A stretch of 64,000 bases of DNA from assembly GCF_032854445.1 (NCBI RefSeq), contig NC_088300.1, positions 56,642,984 through 56,706,983 on the forward strand. The letters are read 5' to 3'. This DNA is from Liolophura sinensis. Its lineage: Eukaryota; Mollusca; Polyplacophora; Chitonida; Chitonidae. The notes below the pieces were generated by a model. That model saw only the letters and a list, made by a program, of their open reading frames with translations, had not been told where the DNA came from and made no database searches. Below, piece by piece: positions 31,701-41,794 of this stretch. The translations under genes and the position numbers were made by a program. The first letter of the stretch is position 1, and every line of letters begins with the position of its first letter.

Positions 31701-32991
31701 TTGAACCAGTTACAAAAGATGATCTAGAGTGTAATTACAGTCTTATAGGCTCAGTTTTCATTTCTGTGCTGTTCTTTTTTTTTCTTTTTTTTTTTGTGTG
31801 TTTTTAAGAGTTCTGGTGTCTAACTTCTCTGAAGAACAACTCAACAGATATGAAATGTACAGACGTGCTGCATTTCCCAAAGCTGCTATCAAACGGGTAA
31901 GTTTATTTTATTTTTGCCAATTGTGCAGGAAGATTCAAGTGTCAGCTGGTCTTATTATTCAGACTGTGCTTCATGAACACATCATTCGTGCTCACTCTGT
32001 GAAGAATATGGCAAATACCTTTATATCATTAGTTAGCAGTTGATGTGTCTTGAAAAATTTTAGCATCAGTGTTACTTGGTTTTGACTTTTAGAATTAGTT
32101 TAAATACCAACTTCACTTCACTCTATAGGCCTTATTGTGGGGGGATTGACCAGTCCATATAATACTACATAGCTCACAGCAGCTTGAATTATTTGTTAAA
32201 TAATATGGCAGTGTAACAAAGATATTGACCTACACACCTGGTTCCAAAGTAAAAGTGAAACACTGTAAATATAACTAAAATTTGGAAGTTCAGGCCTTGA
32301 ACAAATCCATTGGTTCAAGTTTCTTTTTGTTTCCATCATGTATTTGATTTAGTAGTGTACAACTCACCTGAGTGACTTACTTGATTACTTTCAGCTGATG
32401 CAATCCATCACTGGGTCTGCTGTGTCCCAGAATGTGGTGATAGCAATGTCTGGTATAGCCAAAGTTTATGTTGGGGAAATTGTGGAAGGCGGTAAGTTGA
32501 TTATCACTTCACCCTCTTAAGTATATAAATAAAATATACTTAAATGTTCATTGGTAAAAAAATTCTTCTTTGTCTACCTCTTTTGTTTTCATCCTGTTAT
32601 TGTTTTTTTGTAGAAATACTTCCTTGTTTCAAAATATGACGTACTGGGCTATCTGTACGTCACTCACAGGAAAGTTCCTCTGTGATGTGGACAAATGTTT
32701 CCTCCATCCATAAAAATGACCACCATAGTGAAACTTTCTAGCCTGTTTAATGCTTTTAGGGAATTTACCTGGTTTTGTCTCCAATTTTCTGCCTGTAAAT
32801 CATAAATCAATCAGTTAGTAATTTCTGAGATCTCCTGGTGATGTGTGTTATCTCCCTTTTCAGCCCTGGATGTGATGGAACAGTGGGGAGAGACAGGACC
32901 TGTCCAACCTAAGCATCTGAGAGAGGCTGTCCGCAGGCTGAAGGGTAAAGGGCTGGTCCCCAACACCAAACACAAGAAGAGTTTGTTCTAG
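28713..32991 (+). CDS. TAF11: TFIID subunit 11 (TAF11), complete, five coding exons
   Basis: TAF11 is a histone-fold subunit of the general transcription factor TFIID that pairs with TAF13 near TBP and TFIIA. Exons 28713-28842, 30879-31089, 31809-31896, 32395-32491 and 32864-32991 join in frame with GT-AG borders to give 217 aa; human TAF11 is 211 aa. The first exon encodes an N-terminus unlike vertebrates. The second encodes a lysine/serine/glutamate-rich, probably disordered linker with a charged helix ([18 protein letters not shown]). From about residue 115 the conserved histone-fold domain begins: [20 protein letters not shown], then [18 protein letters not shown], then [16 protein letters not shown], ending KHKKSLF. 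The stop is TAG at 32989-32991. The ATG at 28713 opens the only frame that splices correctly into exon 2. Identification is very secure; only the extreme N-terminus is less certain. Confidence 0.97.
29862..29990 (+). mobile_element. 5'-truncated V-domain SINE in TAF11 intron 1
   Basis: Contains ATGGTTGTGGGTTTATCCCT, TTTCCTCCCACCATAATGCT and GAAATATTCTTGAGTACGG, ending CAATCAAATAAATA. It has the same orientation as TAF11. Confidence 0.88.
31223..31290 (+). mobile_element. V-domain SINE tail fragment in TAF11 intron 2
   Basis: Only the last part is present: GAAATATTCTTGAGTAAGGC, then a short tail with GTCAAATAAAGTAAGTAAAT. Confidence 0.8.
32680..32765 (+). mobile_element. Diverged SINE tail fragment in TAF11 intron 4
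   Basis: AATGTTTCCTCCATCCATAA, AATGACCACCATAGTGAAAC and TTTCTAGCC follow the order of the V-domain tail. Confidence 0.5.
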
Positions 32992-33158
32992 ACTGAGGAG
33001 GAGATGCAGGGGAGTTGAACTGTAATGTTGAACAATTCACAGCCAGCCGAACGAAAGAGTGTGTTGAATTCTTCATTACTAGGGGTTCAAAGGATCAAGC
33101 ATGTTAAATGCTTCTGATCTGTGGTGATCATCACAAGCGAATGCAGGAAAATGAGACT

Positions 33159-33709
33159 AGCTGATCATCAAAAGAGCATGTAGGCCCAGCTGATCATCAA
33201 AAGAGCATGTAGGCCCAGCTGATCATCACAAGAGCATATGGGTCTAGCTGATTATCATAAGAGCATGTAGGCCCAGCTGATCATCACAAGAGCATGTGGG
33301 TCTAGGTGATCATCAAAAGAGCATGTAAGTCCAGCTGATCATCACAAGAGCATGCAGATCTAGCTGATCATCAGAAGAGCATGCAGGTCTAGCTGATCAT
33401 CACAAGAGCATGCAGGTATAGCTGATCATCATAAGAGAATGCAGGTCTAGCTGATCATCACAAGAGAATGCAGGTACAGCTGATCACCACAAGAGCATGC
33501 AAGTCTAGCTGATCACCACAAGAGCATGTAGGTCCAGCTGATCACCACAAGAGGATGCTGGTCCAGTTGATAATCTCTAAAGAATGTAAGCCCAGCTGAT
33601 CACCACAAGAGTACGCCGGTCCAGCTGATCATGTCTTGAGAATGCAGGCCCAGCTGATCACCACAAGAGATTGCCGATACAAATGATCATCTCTAGAGAA
33701 AGCAGATTC
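33159..33709. repeat. 29-bp minisatellite, 19 units, in the TAF11 3' UTR
   Basis: Nineteen consecutive units have exactly 29-bp spacing, from 33159 to 33709, with no insertions or deletions. The consensus starts AGCTGATCATCACAAGAGCA and ends with TGCAGGTCT-like variants. Most units carry the palindrome TGATCA. Units at the right end are more diverged, and a degenerate extra unit seems to lie just left of the array (from about 33,122). Its position between stop codon and poly(A) signal puts it in the mature mRNA. Confidence 0.93.
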
Positions 33710-33713
33710 AGGG

Positions 33714-33800
33714 CACACAAATTGGGGGTTCGATCCCACTGTTCATAAGACCTTCCTGGCAGTAAGCTGTTAATGATGTTCATGTGGTCATTTGTATAGC
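33714..33800 (+). mobile_element. Fragment of tRNA-headed SINE (family 3) in TAF11 3' UTR
   Basis: Contains a B-box-like GGTTCGATCCC at about 33,727, followed by GGCAGTAAGCTGTTAATGA. A similar block, (T/G)GACAATAAGYGGTT, occurs after B-box-like sequences near 26,430 and 43,365. The 5' head is not clear. Confidence 0.45.
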
Positions 33801-33962
33801 CTAACATCACCAGCATGGTTCGCATATCTGCACATCACTTGTGGGAAGAATACTTAGTATTATAGGAGCCAGGTAATGGTCATGCTGTATGTTCTGCTGT
33901 ATAAGCATGACTGGGAGTCTGTCAAGTTGTATTTGCAGCATGTCTTAATATTTGCAGTTATG

Positions 33963-33968
33963 AATAAA
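33963..33968 (+). terminator. Polyadenylation signal of TAF11
   Basis: An AATAAA hexamer lies about 970 bases after the TAF11 stop codon and is followed within about 40 bases by T-rich and TG-containing sequence, as expected for a cleavage and polyadenylation site. It is the first strong hexamer I found downstream of the stop, so the 3' UTR would include the 29-bp minisatellite. Confidence 0.65.
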
Positions 33969-34501
33969 CATATTTTATGTGACAGGCATTGATCTGTCTG
34001 TTTTTATTTTTTTCTGTTTTTTTTATTTTTTTGGATTATCCTTTTTTTGTTGAAACAATGCAGGCAAGAATAAAGATATAAGTGAAACAGATTAAACATG
34101 TAGTTTCATTTGCTTGGCAAGATATGTTAGACATGTCATGGACACCTTGTGTTAGTCTTCATTTTCCTTACCGTGAGTGCGTTGTTCTCTACATTCGCCA
34201 AAGTCACTGGGGTCACGGTGATGAGGCAGAAAGTGATGTCAGACAACATGAATAATCTGTCTCAACCTTTGTTTCTCATAATACTTCATACACATGCATC
34301 TTTATTTATCGAAAATATGTAAACCCTGATTCCAACCAATACCTAAACAACTAGAATAAAACTGAGGTTAATTGACAAGAATCGGTATTTCAACAGTTAT
34401 GTTCTCTTGGTTTTACTGTCTATGCTGTATGTATTAGGCCTACAATGCGTGAGCGAAGGTCCTGGCATGGATGAAAGAAACATACAGCAAAGATCAGTTC
34501 C

Positions 34502-34628
34502 TTTATTTATTTCATTTGATTGGTGTCTTACGCCGTATTCCAGAATATTTCACTGATATATGACAGAGCCCGAGGGAAGCCCACGACCAACCGTAGGTTG
34601 CTGGCAGACCTTTCCACGTATGGTCGGA
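34502..34628 (-). mobile_element. V-domain SINE 3' part with internal deletion
   Basis: Reverse-strand tail TTTGATTGGTGTCTTACGCC and AGAATATTTCACT, then a jump to GAGGGAAGCCCACGACC and GTTGCTGGCAGACC. The segment that normally reads GGCCAGCATTATGGTGG is missing. It lies just left of the minisatellite block. Confidence 0.85.
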
Positions 34629-34669
34629 GACAATTCCATTAATTTACTATCAAAAAGCACCTCTACGTT

Positions 34670-36395
34670 TGAACACCTAAAACCTTGATAGATGATAGAT
34701 ATCGACATGATAGACAGCAAGATGAGCATCGTAACGGTATGATGAACATCATGGCAATTGGATGAAAAACGTAGAGGTGGGATGACCATCGTGACAACAA
34801 ATTGAATACAATCGTGGTAAAATGCATACATCATCATGATAGGATGAGCATCATGGCTGCGTGATAAAGGTCAGGACAATAGACTGAACACCGTGATGGA
34901 AGCAATATGAATATCTTCTTTGTAAGGTGATCATCTTGACGATTGGTCAAACATCGTGCCAACAGAGTGAACGTTGTGTCAATTGGAGAAACCATGTGAA
35001 AGCCAGGTGTACATCATTAGATCAGGATGAACATCGTGACTGTTGGATAAACCTTGTGAACTCATTGTGAATATCCTGGCGATAGGGTGTACATTGTGAC
35101 GGCAGGGTGTACATTGTGACGGCAGGGTGTACATTGTGACGGCAGGATGAACATCATGACTGTTAGATAAACCTTGTGAACTCATTGTGAATATCCTGGC
35201 GATAGGGTGTACATTGTGACGGCAGGGTGAATATCGTGACAGTCGGATAGCATCGTGATCGCGGGTAGGAAATTGTGACGGCAGGGTGGACATTGTGATG
35301 GCAGAGTACACGTGACAGCAGGGTGAACATTGTGATGGCAGAGTAAATGTGACAGCAGGGTGAACATTGTGATGGCAGAGTAAATGTGACAGCAGGGTGA
35401 ACATTGTGATGGCAGAGTAAACGTGATGGCAGGATTAACATTGTGATGGCAGAGTAAATGTGACAGCAGGGTGAACATTGTGATGGCAGAGTAAATGTGA
35501 CAGCAGGGTGAACATTGTGATGGCAGAGTAAACGTGATGGCAGGATTAACATTGTGATGGCAGAGTAAATGTGACGGCAGGATTAACATTGTGATGGCAG
35601 AGTAAATGTGACGGCAGGATTAACATTGTGATGACAGGATAAACGTGAGGGCAGCATGAACACTAAGACAGCAAGGTAAACATTGTAACTGCAGAGTAAA
35701 CATTGTGATGGCAGAGTGAACATTGTAATGGCAGGATGAAAATTGTGACAGTAGGTTGAACATTGTGACGGGGGGGGGGGACAATGTGACAGCAGGGTGA
35801 ACATTGTGATGGCAGAGAAAACGTGACGGGAGGATTAACATTGTGATGGCAGGATAAACGTGACGGCAGCACGAACACTGAGACAGCAGGGTAAACATTG
35901 TGACAACAGGGTAGGGTAAATATTGTGACAACAGGGTAGGGTAAATATTGTGACAACAGGGTAGGGTAAATATTGTGACAACAGGGTAGGGTAAATATTG
36001 TGACAACAGGGTAGGGTAAATATTGTGATGGCAGGGTAAACACTGCAATGCTAGTGTGTACATTGTGACGCCAGGGTGAACATTATGATGGCAGGGTGAA
36101 TATTGTGACGGCATGTTGAACATTGTGACAGCAGGGTGAACATCGTGACGACATATTGAACATTGTGACAGCAGGGTGAACATGGTGGGGTTTGGATAGG
36201 CATCAAGAGTGTAGGATGACCATTGTGGTGAAAGGGTGAACATCATGAAGGCAAGTTGAACACCATGAAGACAAGGGACAAGTGATGACAGGATGAACAT
36301 AGTGACGGCAGGATAATCACCGCGAAGGCTTGTGAACATTCTGAGGGTTATCGTACTAAAAGGGTGATTATCGTGACGGTTAGATTAACATCGTG
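34670..36395. repeat. Hierarchical minisatellite block (20, 25, 37 and 120 bp periods)
   Basis: The whole block is built from about 20-bp variants of a core like GGGTGAACATTGTGACGGCA. Sub-arrays are visible: a 120-bp higher-order unit repeated at 35025 and 35145 (the second copy partial), about nine 37-bp units at 35,290-35,634, and five exact 25-bp units at 35900-36024 (GTGACAACAGGGTAGGGTAA plus five bases). The edges at 34,670-34,950 and 36,180-36,395 are the most diverged. An 11-G run lies at 35770-35780. Stop-poor reading frames on the minus strand are a by-product of the repeat. Confidence 0.92.
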
Positions 36396-39300
36396 AAAAA
36401 TCTTGTTACTGCTTCCAGTGTTTCGAATGCAGTACGTACCTTTAAACGTAATACGTTATTTCGTTCACATTCAGAATCCAAGCAGTGTGAATCCAAATAA
36501 GGCACATGATCAAGCACATTTTAGCAAAGAGAGTGGAAATGTTTGTTAGTAGACGAAACATAAGAAAATCCCATAATCGGAAGAAATGAGCAATCTTCAA
36601 TGACTATCCGAAGACATTAAATAGTGCATGACGTTTGCTTTCTTCAACAGGGAAATCCAGTTTTCAAAATACGACATCTCGAACCAAAATAAGATTGTGG
36701 CTTTATAAACCAAAATTATTTATAAAAATATCTTGAATGATAAACAAAATGTATGAGTACTTAATAATTTTAACCTTTAATATGAATACGGAGGCGAATA
36801 CAAATAGCCCATTCGAAGTCGTATGAAGACATACCAGTAATTATAATTCCAATCATTCTGAGCGAAAAAGGGTAGGTCTATATTAGTGAGCAGCCCATTC
36901 AAATCAATGTCCAAAATGGATCAAAGCTTTTTACATTGACTTGGCTTTCTGGTATATAGACAATTCTGTACATATAGACAATATACTCTCCACCCCGTTC
37001 TCAAGTGGATGTTGTATGGTAACCAAATACACCCTGGGACTTCCTTGTAACCATATACACACTGGGACTTCCTTGTAGACAGGTGTATGTTCACTTACGC
37101 GTGACATCGAGGTATGCCGTATACAATGACAGCCTGTATACAAAAAAACAGTGTGTAGAGACACACTTTACGAAACCATATATAAGACGTGGGCCCGATG
37201 GTAACACAGAGTTCTGTATCATACTGAGGTAAATCAAACATCTATACCTGACAGGGTACATGCGGTGGTGTACTTCCTGCATCTCTCCAGGACTACGTTA
37301 ATTGTAATAATCCTGCTCACTGTCGTAGGTAAGTGAAAGAAAATAGACTCTTAAGTCCGTGCACTATTGTAATTCTTCTGACTTTTAGGACAGGTATTAG
37401 TAGTGCTGAAAGCTAACAAAAAATGCACTTCTCTTTTAGTTTGAAGAGTAAAGATATGTATGTGCTGTCAGTTAGACGGACTCCCCTTGTGATTAAAGAG
37501 AAATCGTATTCCTGTTACAATTACATGTATACTGGCTAAGAAGAGCAGACTAGATGTCTCAATAATTCGAAGAATTACAGTATACATGTATAAAAAGAAT
37601 CTGACGTCTAATAAGGCCATCATATAGCTGCAACACATCACACATTGCAAGATGATGCCTGTGATTCCTGATGGTTCTACTATCGGAGGATGATGCTGCA
37701 AAAATGGCCTTATGCGGCTGTGTGCATAAGAAGGAGCCAACGAAATATATATAGTCGCCGGGAACCAGCAATTTAGCCATCTGAGGCCAATTTCGACTTA
37801 ACAAGTATAATAATCTTTATAAATCCGCCAGACCATAACCTGTAAAAAGAAGTGAGCCATATGTTTTGTTATAGAACAAAAAAGTCATTGTTTATGATCT
37901 ACATATCTTGGTGCACAACGTTCAAGTATAGACATTGTAAGGAATATACCAGTTAGAAGAACGTATATACATATATGCGTACACATGCAATGCGGGGTAA
38001 CAATGTATGGTAGGCATGAACAAAGGACACCATGAATTACAGAAAATTGACAGCTGCCATGTACAAAGTCAAAACACAAGATAAAGTATTTATTTTAGGT
38101 ATATACCAACATACGTGCAATGGCTTGTGCAGCAGACTTGTTTTCTAAAGAATTAGATGGTATTAAACTATTTATGTTCAGGAACGATTTTCCCATATAT
38201 GTCACAGGAAAACGTGTGAAGGAGAGTAAGTAAAGAAAACCACTCAACTCCTCAGTGGTACTAATACCATATAAGATCTTCATCAGTTTGATATAAGGTA
38301 CCTTAATAAACAAAGCCATCACATTACGGAAAAGAACTTACACAAACTCTGTAGTTATATGAGAGATAAGAACGTGAAAGTTGTTGAAAGAAGTTTTCAG
38401 TTATTTAATATGGAATTCATGTACAGGACATTTGACAGAATAGTGCACATTTATGTACTAATAACCAATGTAAAATTCATGATGAAAACATCTGTGAAGC
38501 CATCGATTTCAACAGGCAACATTCACGCTGACCATTATGACTAGTTCATTAATCCCAATTCCCTTCTATAGATTAGGCCTACGTAGCTGACAACATACCA
38601 GGTTGGACTATACACACTCCATCATGTCTCTTCCTATACTATAGAAACAGCCATTAAGACCAATTCACCGACACTATATCTCCTCTTACTTACTTGTTTT
38701 ACCCATACAGGTATGTCTTTTTTTTGTTGCCGGTGTATTGTGAGGTAACTGTTAGATTAGTATGCTGCCCTACGTATCAAGCTGATGTGTTTTTTTGTAA
38801 TTCGATGTTATATTTATTCACTTTTCTTCAAATGCATATTCTTGCTTTCTTTATACCATTGCTGGCATACCTCTGAGTACCAGTGCTGGATACTTTATTC
38901 GTGCTCTGACAAGGGGTAAATTCAGTTTGTAAATCACTTCTCAGTTCTCCTTTGCCCATGTCTACCTCTGTGTACAGACGTAACCCACCGTGTATATATA
39001 ATCCAGTATATTCTTGTTATCAAGTGGCCATAACTATTTCTTGTCAATACTTATACGTTCCTGGCGATGACAACACATGTAATGCGACGAGATGGAGTGA
39101 CAAAAAATGATCTCGGTATTTGGAGGTACACTGATACTGTTAAACACACAGCTCATCTGTTGTTCTACTTCGTTTTGGATATATCCTGTCAGTTAATATT
39201 TTTATTTATTACAGCTGATTCCGTTGTCTACAGATTTGAAATTCGCGTGTGGGTAATCTATCAGAATTGTATAATTATTGGTTCCATGTATGATGCAATA

Positions 39301-39504
39301 TAATGTATATCTGGAACCAAAGATTTTACTCCACTGGAACTATTTGCAGTTTAAGATTGAATTTTAAACTGAATACACGTTTATTTACAAGGTTGCATGT
39401 ATTTGTTTAGCTGACAATTAATTATGTGAATAGATTCTTCTTTCAAGCGACGCATCAGGTATCTCTGGTTAAACTAGGGCCTACTCATTATGGCGAGGCT
39501 GACT
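36396..39504. other. Intergenic stretch without recognised gene
   Basis: Short ORFs only (under 95 codons), none with recognisable motifs or splice support. Contains the 28-bp duplication at 37,019. Confidence 0.6.
37019..37075. repeat. 28-bp tandem duplication
   Basis: Two adjacent units differ at about two positions and share ACTTCCTTG at the end and TAACCA-ATACAC near the start. Nothing else is recognised around it. Confidence 0.8.
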
Positions 39505-39850
39505 TCTCACAATGAGCTGCATGCCAGCTATATGGGTTAAAGTCAGTTGTATAGGTATGCATTGTACAACAACCGGTTGCTGAAGTCAGTATAGGCCCTA
39601 CGCCAATATATTTCCGTAATATTATAAGTGTGACAAAAGACTAGGCCTACATGACAGCGACAGAACATGGACGTCGGCGCCTACAACGAGTAAAAACGTT
39701 GATACCTCGCGCTTTGGGCTAAATAGATTTACGGTGAATATTGAAAAAGCTCTGTTGTGAGCTGGTGAGTTATAGTCGATTTGTGCATGGTACTAGTTTC
39801 AATTTGAGAATTTTCTGCTAGCGGGTAACACAAGTCTATAAACATGTATG
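39505..39850 (+). promoter_or_regulatory. Upstream copy of duplicated promoter/5'-exon region
   Basis: This segment is similar, with gaps, to 40,794-41,150. Shared landmarks in order are AATGAGCTG-ATGCCA, a GACAGCGACA block, GGTGAATATTG, GGTGAGTTAT-GTCGA (a strong donor-like sequence at about 39,760), TTTCAATTTGAGAATTTTC and AGCGGGTAACACAAGT. The donor-like site suggests a non-coding first exon for the oxygenase gene downstream. Two SINEs and a SINE inverted pair lie between the two copies. Confidence 0.45.
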
Positions 39851-39968
39851 TGAACAAGTCTGTACTGCACATGTACCGATAATGAGTATATAATGTGTAG
39901 ACCTATGCATGCATGTACTGACAATGCATGTCAAAGTATGTTCAGAGGCCCACCCTACTGCATAAAAA

Positions 39969-40212
39969 GGGTCTTCCTGGCCTATTGGTTAGCGTGGTTT
40001 CGCAGCACACTGCCCTAAGAGCCTTTCACCAATGCTATCGCTGGAAGTTCAAGTCCAGTTCATGCTGGCTTCCTCTCTAGTCGTCCGTGTTAAGGTCTTT
40101 CTGCAGCCTGCGGATGATCGTGGATTTCTCCGGGACTCTGTCCGGTCTCTTCCCACCATAATGCTGGCCGACGTTGTATGTGAGCTACTCCTGAATACTC
40201 GGTAAAATCGAG
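39969..40212 (+). mobile_element. Diverged near-full-length V-domain SINE
   Basis: Head CCTATTGGTTAGCGTGG, B-box region GAAGTTCAAGTCC, central GTGGATTTCTCCGGGACTCT and CTTCCCACCATAATGCTGGC. The tail is degenerate. It sits between the two promoter-region copies upstream of oxygenase A. Confidence 0.85.
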
Positions 40213-40373
40213 CTCTGCGTGTTGTGGAAGGCCTTGTAGCACTTTTGTATTTGTTTCTAGCAGCAGTACGTATGTATGAATACACATGTGTGTAGAATGA
40301 AATATACTGTGGAAGCGATGGCATGAAGCCTACACATTCTACCGTTATGTGCTATAATACATAACAAAGGCTA

Positions 40374-40502
40374 TTGCAGCACAATGACCCAACAGCATCT
40401 CACCAATGCGATCGCTGGGAATTCAGACCTTCCCACGTACGGCCAGGGAGGAAGCCAGAATTAGCTGGACTCGAACTCACAGCGACCGCATTGGTGGGCA
40501 CA
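40374..40502. mobile_element. Head-to-head inverted pair of SINE head fragments
   Basis: 40374-40428 is a plus-strand SINE head (CTCACCAATGCGATCGCTGG). It runs directly into a minus-strand fragment at about 40,427-40,502 (AGCTGGACTCGAACTCACAG, then CGACCGCATTGGTG). The two can pair to form a long hairpin. Confidence 0.8.
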
Positions 40503-40549
40503 TTAAGTATGAAATCTTTTTCTAAAGGATTCACTATGGTGGAGGTAAG

Positions 40550-40794
40550 GAACCTTTCACAAAGAGCTGCACACCAATGCGGTCGCTGTGAGTTCAAGTC
40601 CAGCTCATGCTGGCTCCCTATCCTGCCGTATGTGGGAAGGCCTGCAACAACCTACGGATGGCTGTGGGTTTCCCCCGGGCTCTGCCCGATTTCCTCCTAC
40701 CATAATTCTGGCCGCCCTGTAGTATAAGTGAAATATTCTTGAGTACGGCGTAAAACACCAGTCAAATAAATAAATAAACAAATAAATAAATAAT
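40550..40794 (+). mobile_element. V-domain SINE, nearly complete
   Basis: CCAATGCGGTCGCTGTGAGT, then TTCAAGTCCAGCTCATGCTG, GTGGGTTTCCCCCGGGCTCT and ATATTCTTGAGTACGGCGTA, with a long AAATA tail. The first 40 bases of the tRNA head are missing. Confidence 0.9.
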
Positions 40795-41150
40795 GAGCTG
40801 GATGCCAACTACCCATCAAAGCCATTTGTAAACATTATACCACAACCCGGAACTGACGTCAGACTTGACCTATATACAGCCCTATAACGGTGCTGTGATA
40901 AGTTTGACGGAGACTATAGACTTTTACGACAGCGACAAAGCATCGGTGTGGGAATGTACACCGATCGAACTCACAACAGAACGTGGGCACCGCGCGGCCT
41001 GGTCTAAATATACGTGTATGTGAGTGAAGGTGAATATTGGTCGTGTTGTATGTATTATAGGCGGGTGAGTTATTGTCGAGCTGTAAATGTCATGAGATTA
41101 GTTTCAGTTTCAGAATTTTCCGCCTGCTAGCCGGTAGCACAAGTTGTTTA
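40794..41150 (+). promoter_or_regulatory. Proximal copy of duplicated promoter/5'-exon region, oxygenase A
   Basis: Second copy of the block described at 39,505-39,850. It contains TGACGTCA at about 40,855, ACAGCGACA, GGTGAATATTGG and a donor-like GGTGAGTTATTGTCGA at about 41,061. It lies about 450 bases before the first coding exon, so it is the better candidate for the main promoter and non-coding first exon. There is no transcript evidence. Confidence 0.45.
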
Positions 41151-41515
41151 AGTGTAGGTGCAGACCTATACACATAGGCCTACATACTTGTAGGTGATCC
41201 ACTAAACTTCACGGTATATGGAGATGTGTGAGTTACGGTTTATACATCCAGCCTGCATAATTTACTTTTATACTGCTTAGTTTGATATAACACTGTAAGC
41301 ATGAGTTTCATGTGTAGAGTCAGTTTTGTATTTTCACCAGTTTACTCATACACGAATACATGTACAATCAAATATGTAGATATATACAAACCTGGAAGTC
41401 TTCTTATAAGTACAGTAAGTTTATGGTCAGTAAAGGCTGGATAAAATTAGGGGCCTTCGTGGTAATAACCTAGCAGCCTCTCGTGATTGTACTAAATGCC
41501 ATTTATACATTTCAG

Positions 41516-41733
41516 ATATCGACCTGTAACTGTCGCTCTAACGCGAAACATGTCATCGGTCAGTGACGAAGTCTGTCGGGGCACTCACATAGCAGACTTA
41601 GTACAGGAAAAACTGCACCTGTCTGCAGGAGTTAGACCACCAATCGTTAAAACAGACCTCGATCTGCCCGATGGCGAGAAGGCACTAGCATTTGTACTGG
41701 ATAACGTCTACACAAAACAGGTAATATATATAT

Positions 41734-41794
<61 letters not shown>

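Noticed and set aside
34979-36339. Overlapping minus-strand open frames of 126-239 codons rich in Ser, Pro, Cys, His and Leu
   Set aside because: They are translations of the minisatellite in all three minus frames; similar repetitive peptides occur in each, and there is no splice, start or homology support.
41496-41549. In-frame upstream start that would lengthen oxygenase A
   Set aside because: It lies before a good acceptor (ATTTCAG at 41515), and copy B has the acceptor and ATG at matching places.
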